DNA of 49,125 bases from Hellea sp. (GTDB lineage: Bacteria; Pseudomonadota; Alphaproteobacteria; Caulobacterales; Maricaulaceae): assembly GCA_029250925.1 (NCBI GenBank), contig JAQXEH010000087.1, positions 1-49,125 on the forward strand. The letters are read 5' to 3'. The notes under the pieces were generated by a model, which did not search any database, was not told the DNA's origin, and saw nothing but the letters and a program-made list of their open reading frames with translations. This document shows positions 8,698 through 17,361 of the stretch, piece after piece (position 1 is the stretch's first letter; each line of letters starts with the position of its first letter). Made by a program: the position numbers and the translations under genes.

Positions 8698-10182
8698 TCA
8701 AGACCAAGAATGATTGTCTCTACTGAGCATATCCTCTGCCTTATTTGGGCCCTCAGTTCCAGCCTTGTAGTGTTCAATTGATGTATCCGAGTGTCTCCAT
8801 GCATCAATAATACCATCAACCCATTGCCATGCTGACTCCACTTCACCTCTGCACATAAATAAGCTTAAATTTCCTCTTACCACATCCATCAATAGTCTTT
8901 CATACGCATCTGGATATCTAACTGTAAAATTATCTGCATAACTGAGGTTTAAAGGAAGTGTCTTAAGGCGCATACCGCCAGCTCCGGGTTCTTTTACTTC
9001 GAACCAGAGTTTTACCGCTTCATCAGGCTGAAGCCGAATGACTAGTTTATTTGGTTTTACAGGCGTTTCACCGAAAATAGAATGAGGAACTGCTTTAAAT
9101 TGAATCACAATTTCTGAACGGCGAGTTGACATTCTTTTCCCAGTTCTGAGGTAAATCGGAACGCCAGCCCATCTCCAATTTTCAATTTCAGCCTTTATAG
9201 CAACATAAGTTTCAGTAGAACTCTTATTAGCATCAACATCAGTTAGATAATCAGGAAAAATAATACTCTCCTTACTCCCTGCCGCATATTGCCCGCGTAC
9301 TGTTTTTTGGTTTACATCATCAATTGTGATATTTTTCAGGGCCTTCAAAACTTTTATTTTTTCAGCCCGGACATCATCTGCTTCTAAAGAAGCGGGTGCC
9401 TCCATAGCCGTAAGACAAAGGAGCTGTAATAAATGGTTTTGAACCATATCTCTAAGTGCTCCAGCATTATCGTAATAAGCACCCCTACCACCGACCCCAA
9501 TGGACTCGGCAGCTGTGATTTGTATATGATCAATAGCTTGATTTGACCAAAGGGGTTCAAGCAATATATTACCAAACCGTAGAACTAATAGGTTTTGAAC
9601 CGTTTCTTTACCGAGATAATGATCTATTCTGTATATATTGTTTTCATCAAAAACTTGGCCAACGCCTTCATTGATTTTCAAGGCAGATTTATAATCAGTT
9701 CCCAGTGGCTTTTCTAAAACAACACGAGAATTATCATTAACAAGTCCTCCTTCATTAAGTTTAAGACATATATCAGCAAACATAGAAGGAGGCATGGCAA
9801 GATAAAAGATTCTCACAAGTTTTTTCTCAGCGGATAAGTGAGTTTTTAGGTTGCTCCAATTTTGACTATCATGCACATCGATTTTCACATAATCAACTAG
9901 ACTCAAAAATCTATTCCACAAATTCTCATCAAAAACATCATCATTAGAGAATTCATGATAGTATTTGGTAATTAATTCATGGTATTCAGTAACTGTATAA
10001 GTTGACCTCGATACACCAATAATTCTACTATCATCTGAGATTTGTCCATCACGGTATCTGTGATAAAGTGCCGGTAAAAGCTTTCTACGGGCTAAATCTC
10101 CAGTTCCGCCGAATACAATAATTTCAAAAGGCTGAACAGGAACAAAAGATGACCCAGAATTCGTATCAATTATGTTATCCAT
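8698..10182 (-). CDS. zwf: Glucose-6-phosphate 1-dehydrogenase
   Basis: This enzyme oxidises glucose-6-phosphate to the lactone and reduces NAD(P)+, the entry step of the Entner-Doudoroff and oxidative pentose phosphate routes. It has the N-terminal nucleotide loop GGTGDLARRKLLPALY, the EKPLGTD segment and the catalytic RIDHYLGKE near residue 190. With the ATG at 10182 it has 494 residues, normal for the family. A TTG four codons upstream is possible but less likely. It is the first gene of the zwf-pgl-edd-glk operon, with a LacI-type operator 50 bases before the start. Confidence 0.96.
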   Translation of the reverse strand: MDNIIDTNSGSSFVPVQPFEIIVFGGTGDLARRKLLPALYHRYRDGQISDDSRIIGVSRSTYTVTEYHELITKYYHEFSNDDVFDENLWNRFLSLVDYVKIDVHDSQNWSNLKTHLSAEKKLVRIFYLAMPPSMFADICLKLNEGGLVNDNSRVVLEKPLGTDYKSALKINEGVGQVFDENNIYRIDHYLGKETVQNLLVLRFGNILLEPLWSNQAIDHIQITAAESIGVGGRGAYYDNAGALRDMVQNHLLQLLCLTAMEAPASLEADDVRAEKIKVLKALKNITIDDVNQKTVRGQYAAGSKESIIFPDYLTDVDANKSSTETYVAIKAEIENWRWAGVPIYLRTGKRMSTRRSEIVIQFKAVPHSIFGETPVKPNKLVIRLQPDEAVKLWFEVKEPGAGGMRLKTLPLNLSYADNFTVRYPDAYERLLMDVVRGNLSLFMCRGEVESAWQWVDGIIDAWRHSDTSIEHYKAGTEGPNKAEDMLSRDNHSWS

Positions 10183-10231
10183 TTTTTTACTCAATTAAAA
10201 AATCTTGTATAAATCAGCTTAGAGCTGAAAA

Positions 10232-10245
10232 TGACAGCGCTGTCA
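10232..10245 (-). promoter_or_regulatory. LacI-family operator upstream of zwf
   Basis: A perfect 14-bp palindrome, TGACAGCGCTGTCA, with the central CG typical of LacI-family sites. On the minus strand it reads TTGACAGCGCTGTCAT. That places a perfect -35 TTGACA inside the site, followed after 17 bases by TCTAAG (4 of 6 matches to a -10 box). A bound repressor would therefore block the zwf operon promoter. The site overlaps the stop codon of the lacI-family gene. Identical copies lie at 11376-11389 and 16688-16701. Confidence 0.85.
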
Positions 10246-11262
10246 ATTATCTAGTATGTTTTGATTGTCTGTAGATTTTCTGATAATAAGCTTATGATCG
10301 AGATGGTAGCTCGGCAATACATCTTCTTTAGCTGGAGGATTGATCAATAAATTTGCAGCCATCTGACCCATCTCATAAATTGGTTGTTTAACTGTAGTCA
10401 GCTGTGGAAAGAGAATTTGTGCTAGTGGTGTATCATCAAATCCACCAACAGATAACTTTGTAGGGACTTCTAAGCCCAACCGGCTTGCAACACTCACAAC
10501 ACCAGCAGCCATATCATCATTACTAGCAAATATAGCTGTGGGAGGTTCATTCAATCCTAATAAATTTTCTGCTGCTTCAACTCCTGATTTAAAAGAAAAG
10601 TCACCCTCAGCAATAAAGTTTTTATCAATTTTTAAATTGAATTTCTCCATTGCTAACTCATAGCCTTTATATCTTAAGGCCGTTGCGCTATGCCCTCTAT
10701 GACCCTTAATAAAACCAATTTTCTTGTGACCGCGCTTAATCAAATATTCAGTCATTTCAAAAGATGCTTGAACATCATCCATCTTTACTGATGATACACC
10801 ATTAATTTCTATAGTAGGAGCGACGGGAACATAAGGTATATTTAAGCTTCTTAAGATACTTAAAACATCTTTATCATCACACAAAGGCGGGGTTAATATT
10901 ACTCCATCAACAGGTAGACGTTCAAGTAACTTTTCAACTTCATTACCTGCATTTGCATTCGCCATACTCAACGGCTCAATCACAAGGTAATAATTATTAT
11001 CCCGACATGCTTTAATCGCTCCTTTTTGAATATTCGCAATATAATTTGGACTTGGGTTATCATAAAGCAGGGCTATGAGATAAGATTTTGAACTCGCTAA
11101 GCCCTTTGCCGCTAAATTTGGTGAATACCTTAACTCTTTTGCAGCGCTTAATACTCTTTCGCGTGTTTTCTTAGCAACATTTGGCTCATTATTTAGAACG
11201 CGAGATACTGTTTTCATAGAAACATCAGCAAGCCTGGCAACATCTGTGATTGTTGTTTTCAT
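10243..11262 (-). CDS. LacI-family transcriptional regulator of the glucose/glucan module
   Basis: A 339-residue repressor. The N-terminal helix-turn-helix is textbook (ITDVARLADVSMKTVSRVLN, residues 5-24), followed by the hinge segment with SPNLAAKGLASSKS and a periplasmic-binding-protein-like effector domain (IALLYDNPSPNYI..., VDGVILTPPLCD, TAIFASNDDMAAGVV, SVGGFDDTPLA). The open frame extends far upstream, antisense to glk2, but the real start is the ATG at 11262 (MKTTITDVAR). Its gene is flanked by two identical operators, one in the intergenic region shared with glk2 and one at its own stop in front of zwf. The effector is probably glucose, a phosphorylated form, KDPG or a beta-glucoside; the sequence does not decide this. 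Confidence 0.93.
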   Translation of the reverse strand: MKTTITDVARLADVSMKTVSRVLNNEPNVAKKTRERVLSAAKELRYSPNLAAKGLASSKSYLIALLYDNPSPNYIANIQKGAIKACRDNNYYLVIEPLSMANANAGNEVEKLLERLPVDGVILTPPLCDDKDVLSILRSLNIPYVPVAPTIEINGVSSVKMDDVQASFEMTEYLIKRGHKKIGFIKGHRGHSATALRYKGYELAMEKFNLKIDKNFIAEGDFSFKSGVEAAENLLGLNEPPTAIFASNDDMAAGVVSVASRLGLEVPTKLSVGGFDDTPLAQILFPQLTTVKQPIYEMGQMAANLLINPPAKEDVLPSYHLDHKLIIRKSTDNQNILDN

Positions 11263-11375
11263 AAGATCATTCTTGAATTGAGTCCTTTGAGCAATAGAAT
11301 GACTTAGGTAGAGGCAAAGGTCAATGAAAGCCCTGTATTTATTAAAATAAATTAGGATAGAACATATAGATTTAT

Positions 11376-11389
11376 TGACAGCGCTGTCA
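11376..11389 (+). promoter_or_regulatory. LacI-family operator between lacI-type gene and glk2
   Basis: A second perfect TGACAGCGCTGTCA, extending to TTGACAGCGCTGTCAT in the direction of glk2. TTGACA (11375-11380) followed after 17 bases by TATCCA (11398-11403) is a plausible glk2 promoter overlapped by the operator. On the other strand ATGACA with TATATG 16 bases on could serve the lacI-type gene, which would make it autoregulated. Confidence 0.85.
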
Positions 11390-11446
11390 TTTCTATCTAT
11401 CCAACATAAAATATAATTATATGCCTTAGTGGCAAAAGGGGAAAAA

Positions 11447-12415
11447 GTGGTTAAACCCATGATAGTTGGAGATATTGGGGGAACGAATATTCGTTTTGCC
11501 ATAGCAAACACAGATAGAAACGGTCTACCTAATCTTGAACACGTTTGGAGCTCACCTTCAAAGAATTTTTGCGCATTCGGCGATGCTTTGGAACATTTTT
11601 TAACTATTGCTTCACCGAATAAAAATCCACTAAAGGGTGTATTTGCTTTAGCTGGTCCAGTTGACAAAAATACAGTAAAGCTCACTAATAATAGCTGGAT
11701 TGTTAAAAGAGATGACCTAAAAACACGTTTCGGTTTTGAACGGCTTGTATTCATTAATGACTTTGCTGCTATGGCAAGATCAATTCCAGAATTGCCGTCC
11801 AAAGCATTTAAAACACTACAAACTGGAGATATCTCTTGTGTTCTATCTGCGAATTCCACGACAGCTGTAGCAGGAGCAGGTACGGGGCTAGGGCAAGCCT
11901 TACTGATACGTGATAAATCGACTAAATGGGCAGTTCTACCTGGTGAAGGTGGGCATCAACCCTATTCGCCTGTGAATAAACTTGAAAAAGAGATTCATAA
12001 ATTATTACAGCATAAATTAAAATACGTATCTTTTGAGGATATCTGCTCAGGGCAAGGACTAGAAAATGTTTATGAAGCTCTTCTAAAAATAAATGGCTTA
12101 GAAAATAAAACCTTGGATGCAAAATCTATTACCGAAGAAGCAAATCGTGGTAGCTTAGTCTCAATTCAAACATGCGAGTTTACAGCGAACACACTGATGA
12201 GCTTCATCGGTAATGCTGTGCTTTCAAGTGGTTCATGGCATGGAGCTGTTTTAGCTGGTGGCGTATCTCAGCACCTAAAAGAATACCTTGGGGCTGATTC
12301 AGCGCTAGAAAAATTTAAAAATAAAGGTAAAATGACAAAAAGAATGGAAAATGTTCCACTTCGTTTACTCATTGATCCTACTGCGCCGCTGATAGGAGCT
12401 GCTTCCAGTAATTAA
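11447..12415 (+). CDS. glk: Glucokinase (second copy, LacI-type operator upstream)
   Basis: A 322-residue Glk-family kinase with the phosphate loop IVGDIGGTNIRFA, 'FINDFAAMARSIPEL', 'GAGTGLGQALL', 'PGEGGHQPYSP' and 'SGQGLENVYEAL'. It is paralogous to the glk in the Entner-Doudoroff operon. I chose the GTG at 11447 because AAGGGG lies five bases upstream; a GTG at 11429 has no such site, and the ATG at 11459 is too far from it. It is transcribed away from the lacI-type gene, with an operator over its likely -35 box. It converges on the GH3 gene with a terminator-like hairpin between them. Confidence 0.92.
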   Translation: MVKPMIVGDIGGTNIRFAIANTDRNGLPNLEHVWSSPSKNFCAFGDALEHFLTIASPNKNPLKGVFALAGPVDKNTVKLTNNSWIVKRDDLKTRFGFERLVFINDFAAMARSIPELPSKAFKTLQTGDISCVLSANSTTAVAGAGTGLGQALLIRDKSTKWAVLPGEGGHQPYSPVNKLEKEIHKLLQHKLKYVSFEDICSGQGLENVYEALLKINGLENKTLDAKSITEEANRGSLVSIQTCEFTANTLMSFIGNAVLSSGSWHGAVLAGGVSQHLKEYLGADSALEKFKNKGKMTKRMENVPLRLLIDPTAPLIGAASSN

Positions 12416-12417
12416 AA

Positions 12418-12444
12418 TCTGAGAGCTACTAATTATCTCTCAGA
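12418..12444. terminator. Probable bidirectional terminator between glk2 and the GH3 gene
   Basis: An inverted repeat TCTGAGAG (12418-12425) and CTCTCAGA (12437-12444) around an 11-base loop lies in the 49-base gap between two convergent genes. On the minus strand the stem is followed by ATTTTAAT; on the plus strand only by a weak CTTTAATA run. Confidence 0.55.
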
Positions 12445-12464
12445 CTTTAATAATCTAACATTTA

Positions 12465-15035
12465 TCAATCAATACAGATTGCATCACCTTCGTTGGACAC
12501 TAATTTCACATCTGATATACTAACTGATAGTGCATCAGAAGTTTCCAGCAAGAAAGCACTATTTACATATTCCATGTCATTAGCAGCAGCAAAGCAAGAT
12601 AGCTTCAATGATAATTCAGCCCACTCGCTGCTATCTAAACCTGAAGAGGCTTTATTTAAAGCTAAAGGTCTTGAGCAATCTACACCGCAATCAACTGTAA
12701 GAGATAGCTTGTCTTCAGGGTCTAAGTCATCAAATCTAACTCTCATATAGATTGCCATATCTGCAGTATTCTGCCTTGTTAAGTTAGCCGGAGGGTTTTT
12801 ACTGATGGCAAATGAACCCTTCCCCTCACCATTAAAGTTAATGGTACGAATATTTTCTTGAACACCATCATCAGCCGAATAAATAGAAACTATCTTACCA
12901 GGCGAAACATCCCTAGAAGTTTTTACTACTGTCTCTCCAAATTCATCAGAGACTGTCATGGTCCATGGATACATTGCTTTACCCGCCTTAAAAAAATCAC
13001 TATCGTTAATGACTTTCAAATCTATCCCTGCATTCTCAGAAAGAACGCCAACATCGCTGGGATTAGAGTAAGATAATCCGTAACCATAAGCGAAAAGCGG
13101 CTCATAGTTTTCATCATCGTAATTAAGGGATGTTTGGGCAGCGGTCTTAGGCCAAGAATATGGAAGCTTTCCTACAAAATCAAAATCAATTTCACCATCC
13201 GAATTTGTAAAGAGCAAGTCAGTAGCATAACCTCCCTCAGAGCCAGGAAGCCAAGCAGCTACAAAAGCATCACTAGAGTTAATTTCTCTGTTCATCCACA
13301 AGGGACGCCCGGTTAAAAATATAGCTACAGTCGGTATACCTTCAGATTTAAACTTCTTGAGAAGCAAGAGATCGCTATCATCACCTGGCTTGTAAGCAAG
13401 ATTGTCTCTGTCTCCTTTAAACTCTGCGTATGGCTCTTCACCAAAAACAACAATAGCCGCGGAAGGTTTACCAGAATAGTTACCATCAGCATCAGCGAGT
13501 ATGACCTGCCCATCAGCTTTATTAAGATGCCTTGTTATTCCATCAAGAAATGAAGTCCCACCTGGAAAATCAGAGTTTTCATTTCCTGTTCCTTGCCATG
13601 ATAAAGTCCAGCCACCGGATTGTTTACCAATATTATCTGCTCCATCACCAGCAACCAAAATAGTTGACTTAGGAGACAATGGTAAAATACCATTATTTTT
13701 AATTAAAACTTGACTTTCGCGCACCGCCTGACGCGCAACCTCTTTTGAGACCGGGTCCTTCAAAACGTCATAATCAGCTGCCCCTGGTCTCTTGGAAGGC
13801 TTACCGGCACTCATTAATCCTGATCTTATCTTTACTCGCAATATTCTTCGTACAGCATCGTCAAGCCTATCAAGATCTATTTCACCGTTTTCTGCCTGCT
13901 TCAAAGTATTTTCAAACAAACCTCTCCAACTATCTGGAGCCATGTACATATCTAATCCTGCATGAAGAGCAGCTGGGCAACTTTCTACAGTGCAACCATC
14001 AAGTTGCCCATGGCCGTTCCAATCACCTACAATAAATCCATCAAATCCCATCTGGCCCTTGAGGACATCTGTTAAAAGCCCTTTATGCCCATGCAGTTTC
14101 ACACCCTGCCAACTCGAAAATGATGCCATCACTGATTGAGCACCTGCATTTATAGCAACTGGGTAAGCAGCTCCGTGCCTATCCCTTAACTCTTCTTCAG
14201 TATCAGCATTGTCACCCTGGTCTATTCCTAATGTTGTTCCGCCATCACCAAGAAAGTGTTTAGCAGTAGCTATTACATTATTACCTTTTAACCAATTTTC
14301 TGAATCTGGCTCTCCCTGTATACCCTTTATTAACTCGCCAGCATAGGATACGGTGACATCTGGGTTTTCGGAGTAACCTTCATAAGTTCTTCCCCATCTA
14401 TCATCGCGGACAACTGCGATAGTTGGAGCAAAAGTCCACTCCTGTCCCCCTACCCTTATTTCCTTTGCGGTAATTTCACCAATTTTTCTCATTAGAGCAG
14501 GATTTCTAGTTGCACCCAAGCCTATATTATGAGGAAAAACTGTAGCTCCCGGGACATTATTATGACCATGCACTGCATCAGTGCCCCACAGCAAAGGAAT
14601 GAAAGGTACGCCCTCACCATAAGCATCTTTTGAAGCTTCATAAAATTCATCCGCTAATTTTATCCAATCAGACGCAGGAGACCTGTTATCACCGTTCGGT
14701 GCTGAGTTACCACCATTAAGAACTGAACCTAGTGGATAAACTTTTAAATCCTCAGGAGTAAGAGAACCAATGTCACCTTGAATAACCTGACCTACTTTAT
14801 GCCGAAGCGTCATTCCTTCCATTATTGTTGTAATTTCATTCTCTATTTTAGGGTCTATTCCCACTGGGCTTTGAGCTGTTGGCCATATTGATGGATTCAC
14901 AGCACCAGCCGTCAAACTTGAACTCTGATTTTGAACAGAACATGCCATTAATGAAGCGCTCATTAGTATGGCTGCGCCACTAGATATTAAATATTTTTTA
15001 TACACAGGATTTTCCTTTACCAATCTGTATTTCAT
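12465..15035 (-). CDS. GH3 exo-beta-glucosidase lipoprotein (ExoP-like)
   Basis: An 856-residue glycoside hydrolase family 3 enzyme that should release glucose from beta-linked glucans or oligosaccharides. A lipoprotein signal ends in SLMAC (Cys32), placing it at the outer membrane or periplasmic face. The (beta/alpha)8 domain has WGTDAVHGHNN, DDRWGRTYEGYSENP, AKHFLGDGG and the nucleophile region GFIVGDWNGH (Asp338). The second domain has VVFGEEPYAEFKGDRDNL, with a likely acid/base Glu. The last 200 or so residues look like the ExoP-type C-terminal beta-domain. The start at 15035 is four bases after the symporter stop; an ATG at 15056 would add MRLSGKY. It is co-transcribed with the symporter, and its exact bond preference (beta-1,3, beta-1,4 or mixed) cannot be read here. 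Confidence 0.92.
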   Translation of the reverse strand: MKYRLVKENPVYKKYLISSGAAILMSASLMACSVQNQSSSLTAGAVNPSIWPTAQSPVGIDPKIENEITTIMEGMTLRHKVGQVIQGDIGSLTPEDLKVYPLGSVLNGGNSAPNGDNRSPASDWIKLADEFYEASKDAYGEGVPFIPLLWGTDAVHGHNNVPGATVFPHNIGLGATRNPALMRKIGEITAKEIRVGGQEWTFAPTIAVVRDDRWGRTYEGYSENPDVTVSYAGELIKGIQGEPDSENWLKGNNVIATAKHFLGDGGTTLGIDQGDNADTEEELRDRHGAAYPVAINAGAQSVMASFSSWQGVKLHGHKGLLTDVLKGQMGFDGFIVGDWNGHGQLDGCTVESCPAALHAGLDMYMAPDSWRGLFENTLKQAENGEIDLDRLDDAVRRILRVKIRSGLMSAGKPSKRPGAADYDVLKDPVSKEVARQAVRESQVLIKNNGILPLSPKSTILVAGDGADNIGKQSGGWTLSWQGTGNENSDFPGGTSFLDGITRHLNKADGQVILADADGNYSGKPSAAIVVFGEEPYAEFKGDRDNLAYKPGDDSDLLLLKKFKSEGIPTVAIFLTGRPLWMNREINSSDAFVAAWLPGSEGGYATDLLFTNSDGEIDFDFVGKLPYSWPKTAAQTSLNYDDENYEPLFAYGYGLSYSNPSDVGVLSENAGIDLKVINDSDFFKAGKAMYPWTMTVSDEFGETVVKTSRDVSPGKIVSIYSADDGVQENIRTINFNGEGKGSFAISKNPPANLTRQNTADMAIYMRVRFDDLDPEDKLSLTVDCGVDCSRPLALNKASSGLDSSEWAELSLKLSCFAAANDMEYVNSAFLLETSDALSVSISDVKLVSNEGDAICID

Positions 15036-15039
15036 ATAT

Positions 15040-16632
15040 TTACCAGAAAGCCGCATAAAGCGCTATCAATGATAGACCTATAATGACTGACCACATATTA
15101 AAACTAGCGGATGTCTTAAAGTCTATATCTCCTAGGTTAACTGATTGCTCCTTCAGAGGGGCATTAGTAAACTTAGATACTAATACTCCCAAAACTGTAC
15201 AACCAAGGAATATTGCCCAGATACGATTTACAAACTGAAAGTCAGGGAAGAAGAATGCCACTGCAGGCGACAAAACAATAGATGCAATTAACATTGCGTA
15301 GGCCCCTGATGAGTTTGCCGATTTATAAAACATACCGAGCAAGAAAACTGATACCACTCCCGGAGCCACATATCCTGTTAATTCTTGAACGGTTTGAAAG
15401 GCACTCTCCATATTTTGAAAAATTGGTTGCGCAATAATCACTGCGAATATCATAGCACTAACCGCTGTTAATCTTCCGACCATCACATAATGACTTTCAG
15501 ATCGACCTGACTTAGCCATTTTATAAATGTCCATAGTAAATATAGTTGATATGGAGTTCATCATTGAAGCCAAAGAAGAAACGATCGCCGCTACTAAAGC
15601 CGCAAATATTAATCCACGAAGACCGCTAGGCATTATACGCATTACCTCAGGGTACGCTCTATCCGTTTTATCAGCTAATACTTCTGGATTTAATGCACCA
15701 AACTCAGGTGTAGCCAGCATGACTGCTGCTATGCCTGGTAAAACAATAATAAGCGGCATTAGTAACTTTAAGGCAGCAGCAAAAACTAAGCCTTTTTGAG
15801 CCTCTCTAATATCTTTAGCACCTAAAGCGCGTTGAATAATATACTGATTAAAACCCCAGTAATTAAGATGAAGTATCCAAAGTCCGCCTAGTAGTGTCCA
15901 AATACCCGGCATAGTATCATACCCGTATTGATCTTTTTCAAATATCATATCAAATTTATCAGGAAGCTCGGTGTACATTCTTTCAAAACCACCAAGAACG
16001 CCGCTGTCTCCACCGATAATTCCCATAGTTAGCCAAGCAATAATAAATCCACCAATAACGAGTATCACTACCTGAATAATATCAGTTAAAGCTACAGCCT
16101 TTAGTCCACCCCAATAAGAATAAAGAATAGCAAAACCGCCGAGAGCTGCCATGCTAGGTAATATTGAAAGACCTGTTAATGTATTTACAGCGAGTGCACC
16201 CAACCACAGAACAGTTGTCAAATTAACTGCAGTATATAGAAATATCCAATATCCTGACATTAATGTCTTAACACCGGACCCATATCGAGTTTCTAAAAAC
16301 TGGGGCATTGTATAAATTTCGCGTTTTAGAAATATAGGTAAGAAGTATTTGGCAACCAATATTAATACTATTGCAGCTTGCCATTCATAGGCTGCAATTG
16401 CCAGACCAATACGAAATCCTTCACCTGACATACCAATTATTTGCTCAGCAGATATGTTGGCCGCTATCAATGAGGCGCCTATTGCCCACCAAGGAAGAGA
16501 CTTTCCAGCCAAAAAATAATCTTCTGTGTTTTTTGAATGACCATCTTTTTCTCTAGATACGTATAATGCAACTCCTAGCAACATGACAGCATAAGCCCCA
16601 AGAACCCATAAGTCTAAACTCGATAATGACAT
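15040..16632 (-). CDS. Na+/sugar symporter, SSS family (SglT-like)
   Basis: A 530-residue sodium:solute symporter with about 14 predicted membrane helices. The beginning 'DYFLAGKSLPWWAIGASLIAANISAEQIIGMSGEG' is typical of the sugar branch (SglT-like) of the family. Other family stretches are 'YTMPQFLETRYG', 'YSYWGGLKAVALTDIIQ' and 'WGFNQYIIQRALGAKD'. It probably imports glucose, or possibly a related sugar, using the sodium gradient, which suits a marine cell. AGGGGA lies five bases before the ATG. A LacI-type operator lies 55 bases upstream, and the GH3 gene follows in the same transcript. Confidence 0.92.
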   Translation of the reverse strand: MSLSSLDLWVLGAYAVMLLGVALYVSREKDGHSKNTEDYFLAGKSLPWWAIGASLIAANISAEQIIGMSGEGFRIGLAIAAYEWQAAIVLILVAKYFLPIFLKREIYTMPQFLETRYGSGVKTLMSGYWIFLYTAVNLTTVLWLGALAVNTLTGLSILPSMAALGGFAILYSYWGGLKAVALTDIIQVVILVIGGFIIAWLTMGIIGGDSGVLGGFERMYTELPDKFDMIFEKDQYGYDTMPGIWTLLGGLWILHLNYWGFNQYIIQRALGAKDIREAQKGLVFAAALKLLMPLIIVLPGIAAVMLATPEFGALNPEVLADKTDRAYPEVMRIMPSGLRGLIFAALVAAIVSSLASMMNSISTIFTMDIYKMAKSGRSESHYVMVGRLTAVSAMIFAVIIAQPIFQNMESAFQTVQELTGYVAPGVVSVFLLGMFYKSANSSGAYAMLIASIVLSPAVAFFFPDFQFVNRIWAIFLGCTVLGVLVSKFTNAPLKEQSVNLGDIDFKTSASFNMWSVIIGLSLIALYAAFW

Positions 16633-16687
16633 TTCTTCCCCTAAACAGATTTAAATTTTTCAAATCAGGAACTTTAAAGCAGTTTTA

Positions 16688-16701
16688 TGACAGCGCTGTC
16701 A
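16688..16701 (-). promoter_or_regulatory. LacI-family operator upstream of the symporter-GH3 operon
   Basis: Third identical copy of TGACAGCGCTGTCA. On the minus strand it again reads TTGACAGCGCTGTCAT with a built-in -35 TTGACA; TTTAAA follows after 18 bases as a possible -10. It places import and hydrolysis under the same regulator as zwf-pgl-edd-glk and glk2. The rest of the 218-base gap to ruvX is AT-rich and shows nothing else I can support. Confidence 0.85.
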
Positions 16702-16850
16702 ACTCCAAGGTCATAAAAATCAAGGCAAAATTAACAAATATAAAAAAATATTTATAGTATCTATAAAATTATATGCATTGCAGACTTAAACCAACATGAG
16801 TAATTAGAACTAACAAGTAAATTGGAATATCATTTAATTAAAAATAAAAT

Positions 16851-17306
16851 ATGAGTTTAATCGATTTAAAAGAACTAAGCAGAACAACAGGATCTCTCAT
16901 TGGAGTAGATCCAGGCACCAAAACACTTGGCATTGCATCCAGTGATGTAACGCGACTTATAGCAACACCGTTTACTACAATTAAAAGAACAAAGTTTTCT
17001 CAAGATGCTGAAAAATTATTTTTAATTTATGATCAATACAAAGCTTCGGCAATTGTTATGGGGTTACCAATAAATATGAACGGATCCTATGGACCCCGAT
17101 CTCAATCTGTGAAAGATTTTTGTGGTAATTTAATACGCATGAGAGATATACCCATCTTTTTATGGGATGAACGATTATCTACTTTAGCAGTTAAACGCGG
17201 AATGATTGATGCAGACTTAAGCAGAGAAAAACAAAAAAAAAATGTTGATAAACTCGCTGCTGCATACATATTGCAAGGACTTCTCGACCGATTGAGAACA
17301 AAATAA
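16851..17306 (+). CDS. ruvX: Holliday junction resolvase-like / pre-16S rRNA nuclease RuvX (YqgF)
   Basis: A 151-residue RNase H-fold protein. YqgF proteins process the 5' end of 16S rRNA in E. coli and were first proposed as Holliday junction resolvases. The acidic site is intact: Asp20 in LIGVDPGTKTLGIA, the Glu of LWDERLSTLAVKR and the Asp of VDKLAAAYILQGLLD. VMGLPINMNGSYGPRSQSV matches the family's G-x-P. It heads the plus-strand block; pyrB starts 55 bases downstream. No clear ribosome-binding site precedes the ATG. Confidence 0.92.
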   Translation: MSLIDLKELSRTTGSLIGVDPGTKTLGIASSDVTRLIATPFTTIKRTKFSQDAEKLFLIYDQYKASAIVMGLPINMNGSYGPRSQSVKDFCGNLIRMRDIPIFLWDERLSTLAVKRGMIDADLSREKQKKNVDKLAAAYILQGLLDRLRTK

Positions 17307-17334
17307 GTATAAAATGAGATTGAATACTTGACAA

Positions 17335-17353
17335 TGTACGAAATTTTCGTACA
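17335..17353. promoter_or_regulatory. Perfect 19-bp interrupted palindrome before pyrB
   Basis: TGTACGAAATTTTCGTACA has two 9-base arms around a single central T and ends eight bases before the pyrB ATG. TTGACA (17328-17333) lies directly in front of it, but I see no good -10 at the proper distance; TATAAA at 17308-17313 is an alternative -10. It could be an operator, or a hairpin in the mRNA leader close to the start codon. No T-run follows, so a terminator is unlikely. Confidence 0.6.
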
Positions 17354-17361
17354 CCCAGTCA

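Noticed and set aside
11263-11859. N-terminal extension of the lacI-type reading frame (about 200 extra residues)
   Set aside because: It runs antisense through the glk2 start region and the operator, has no family resemblance, and the HTH begins naturally at the ATG at 11262.
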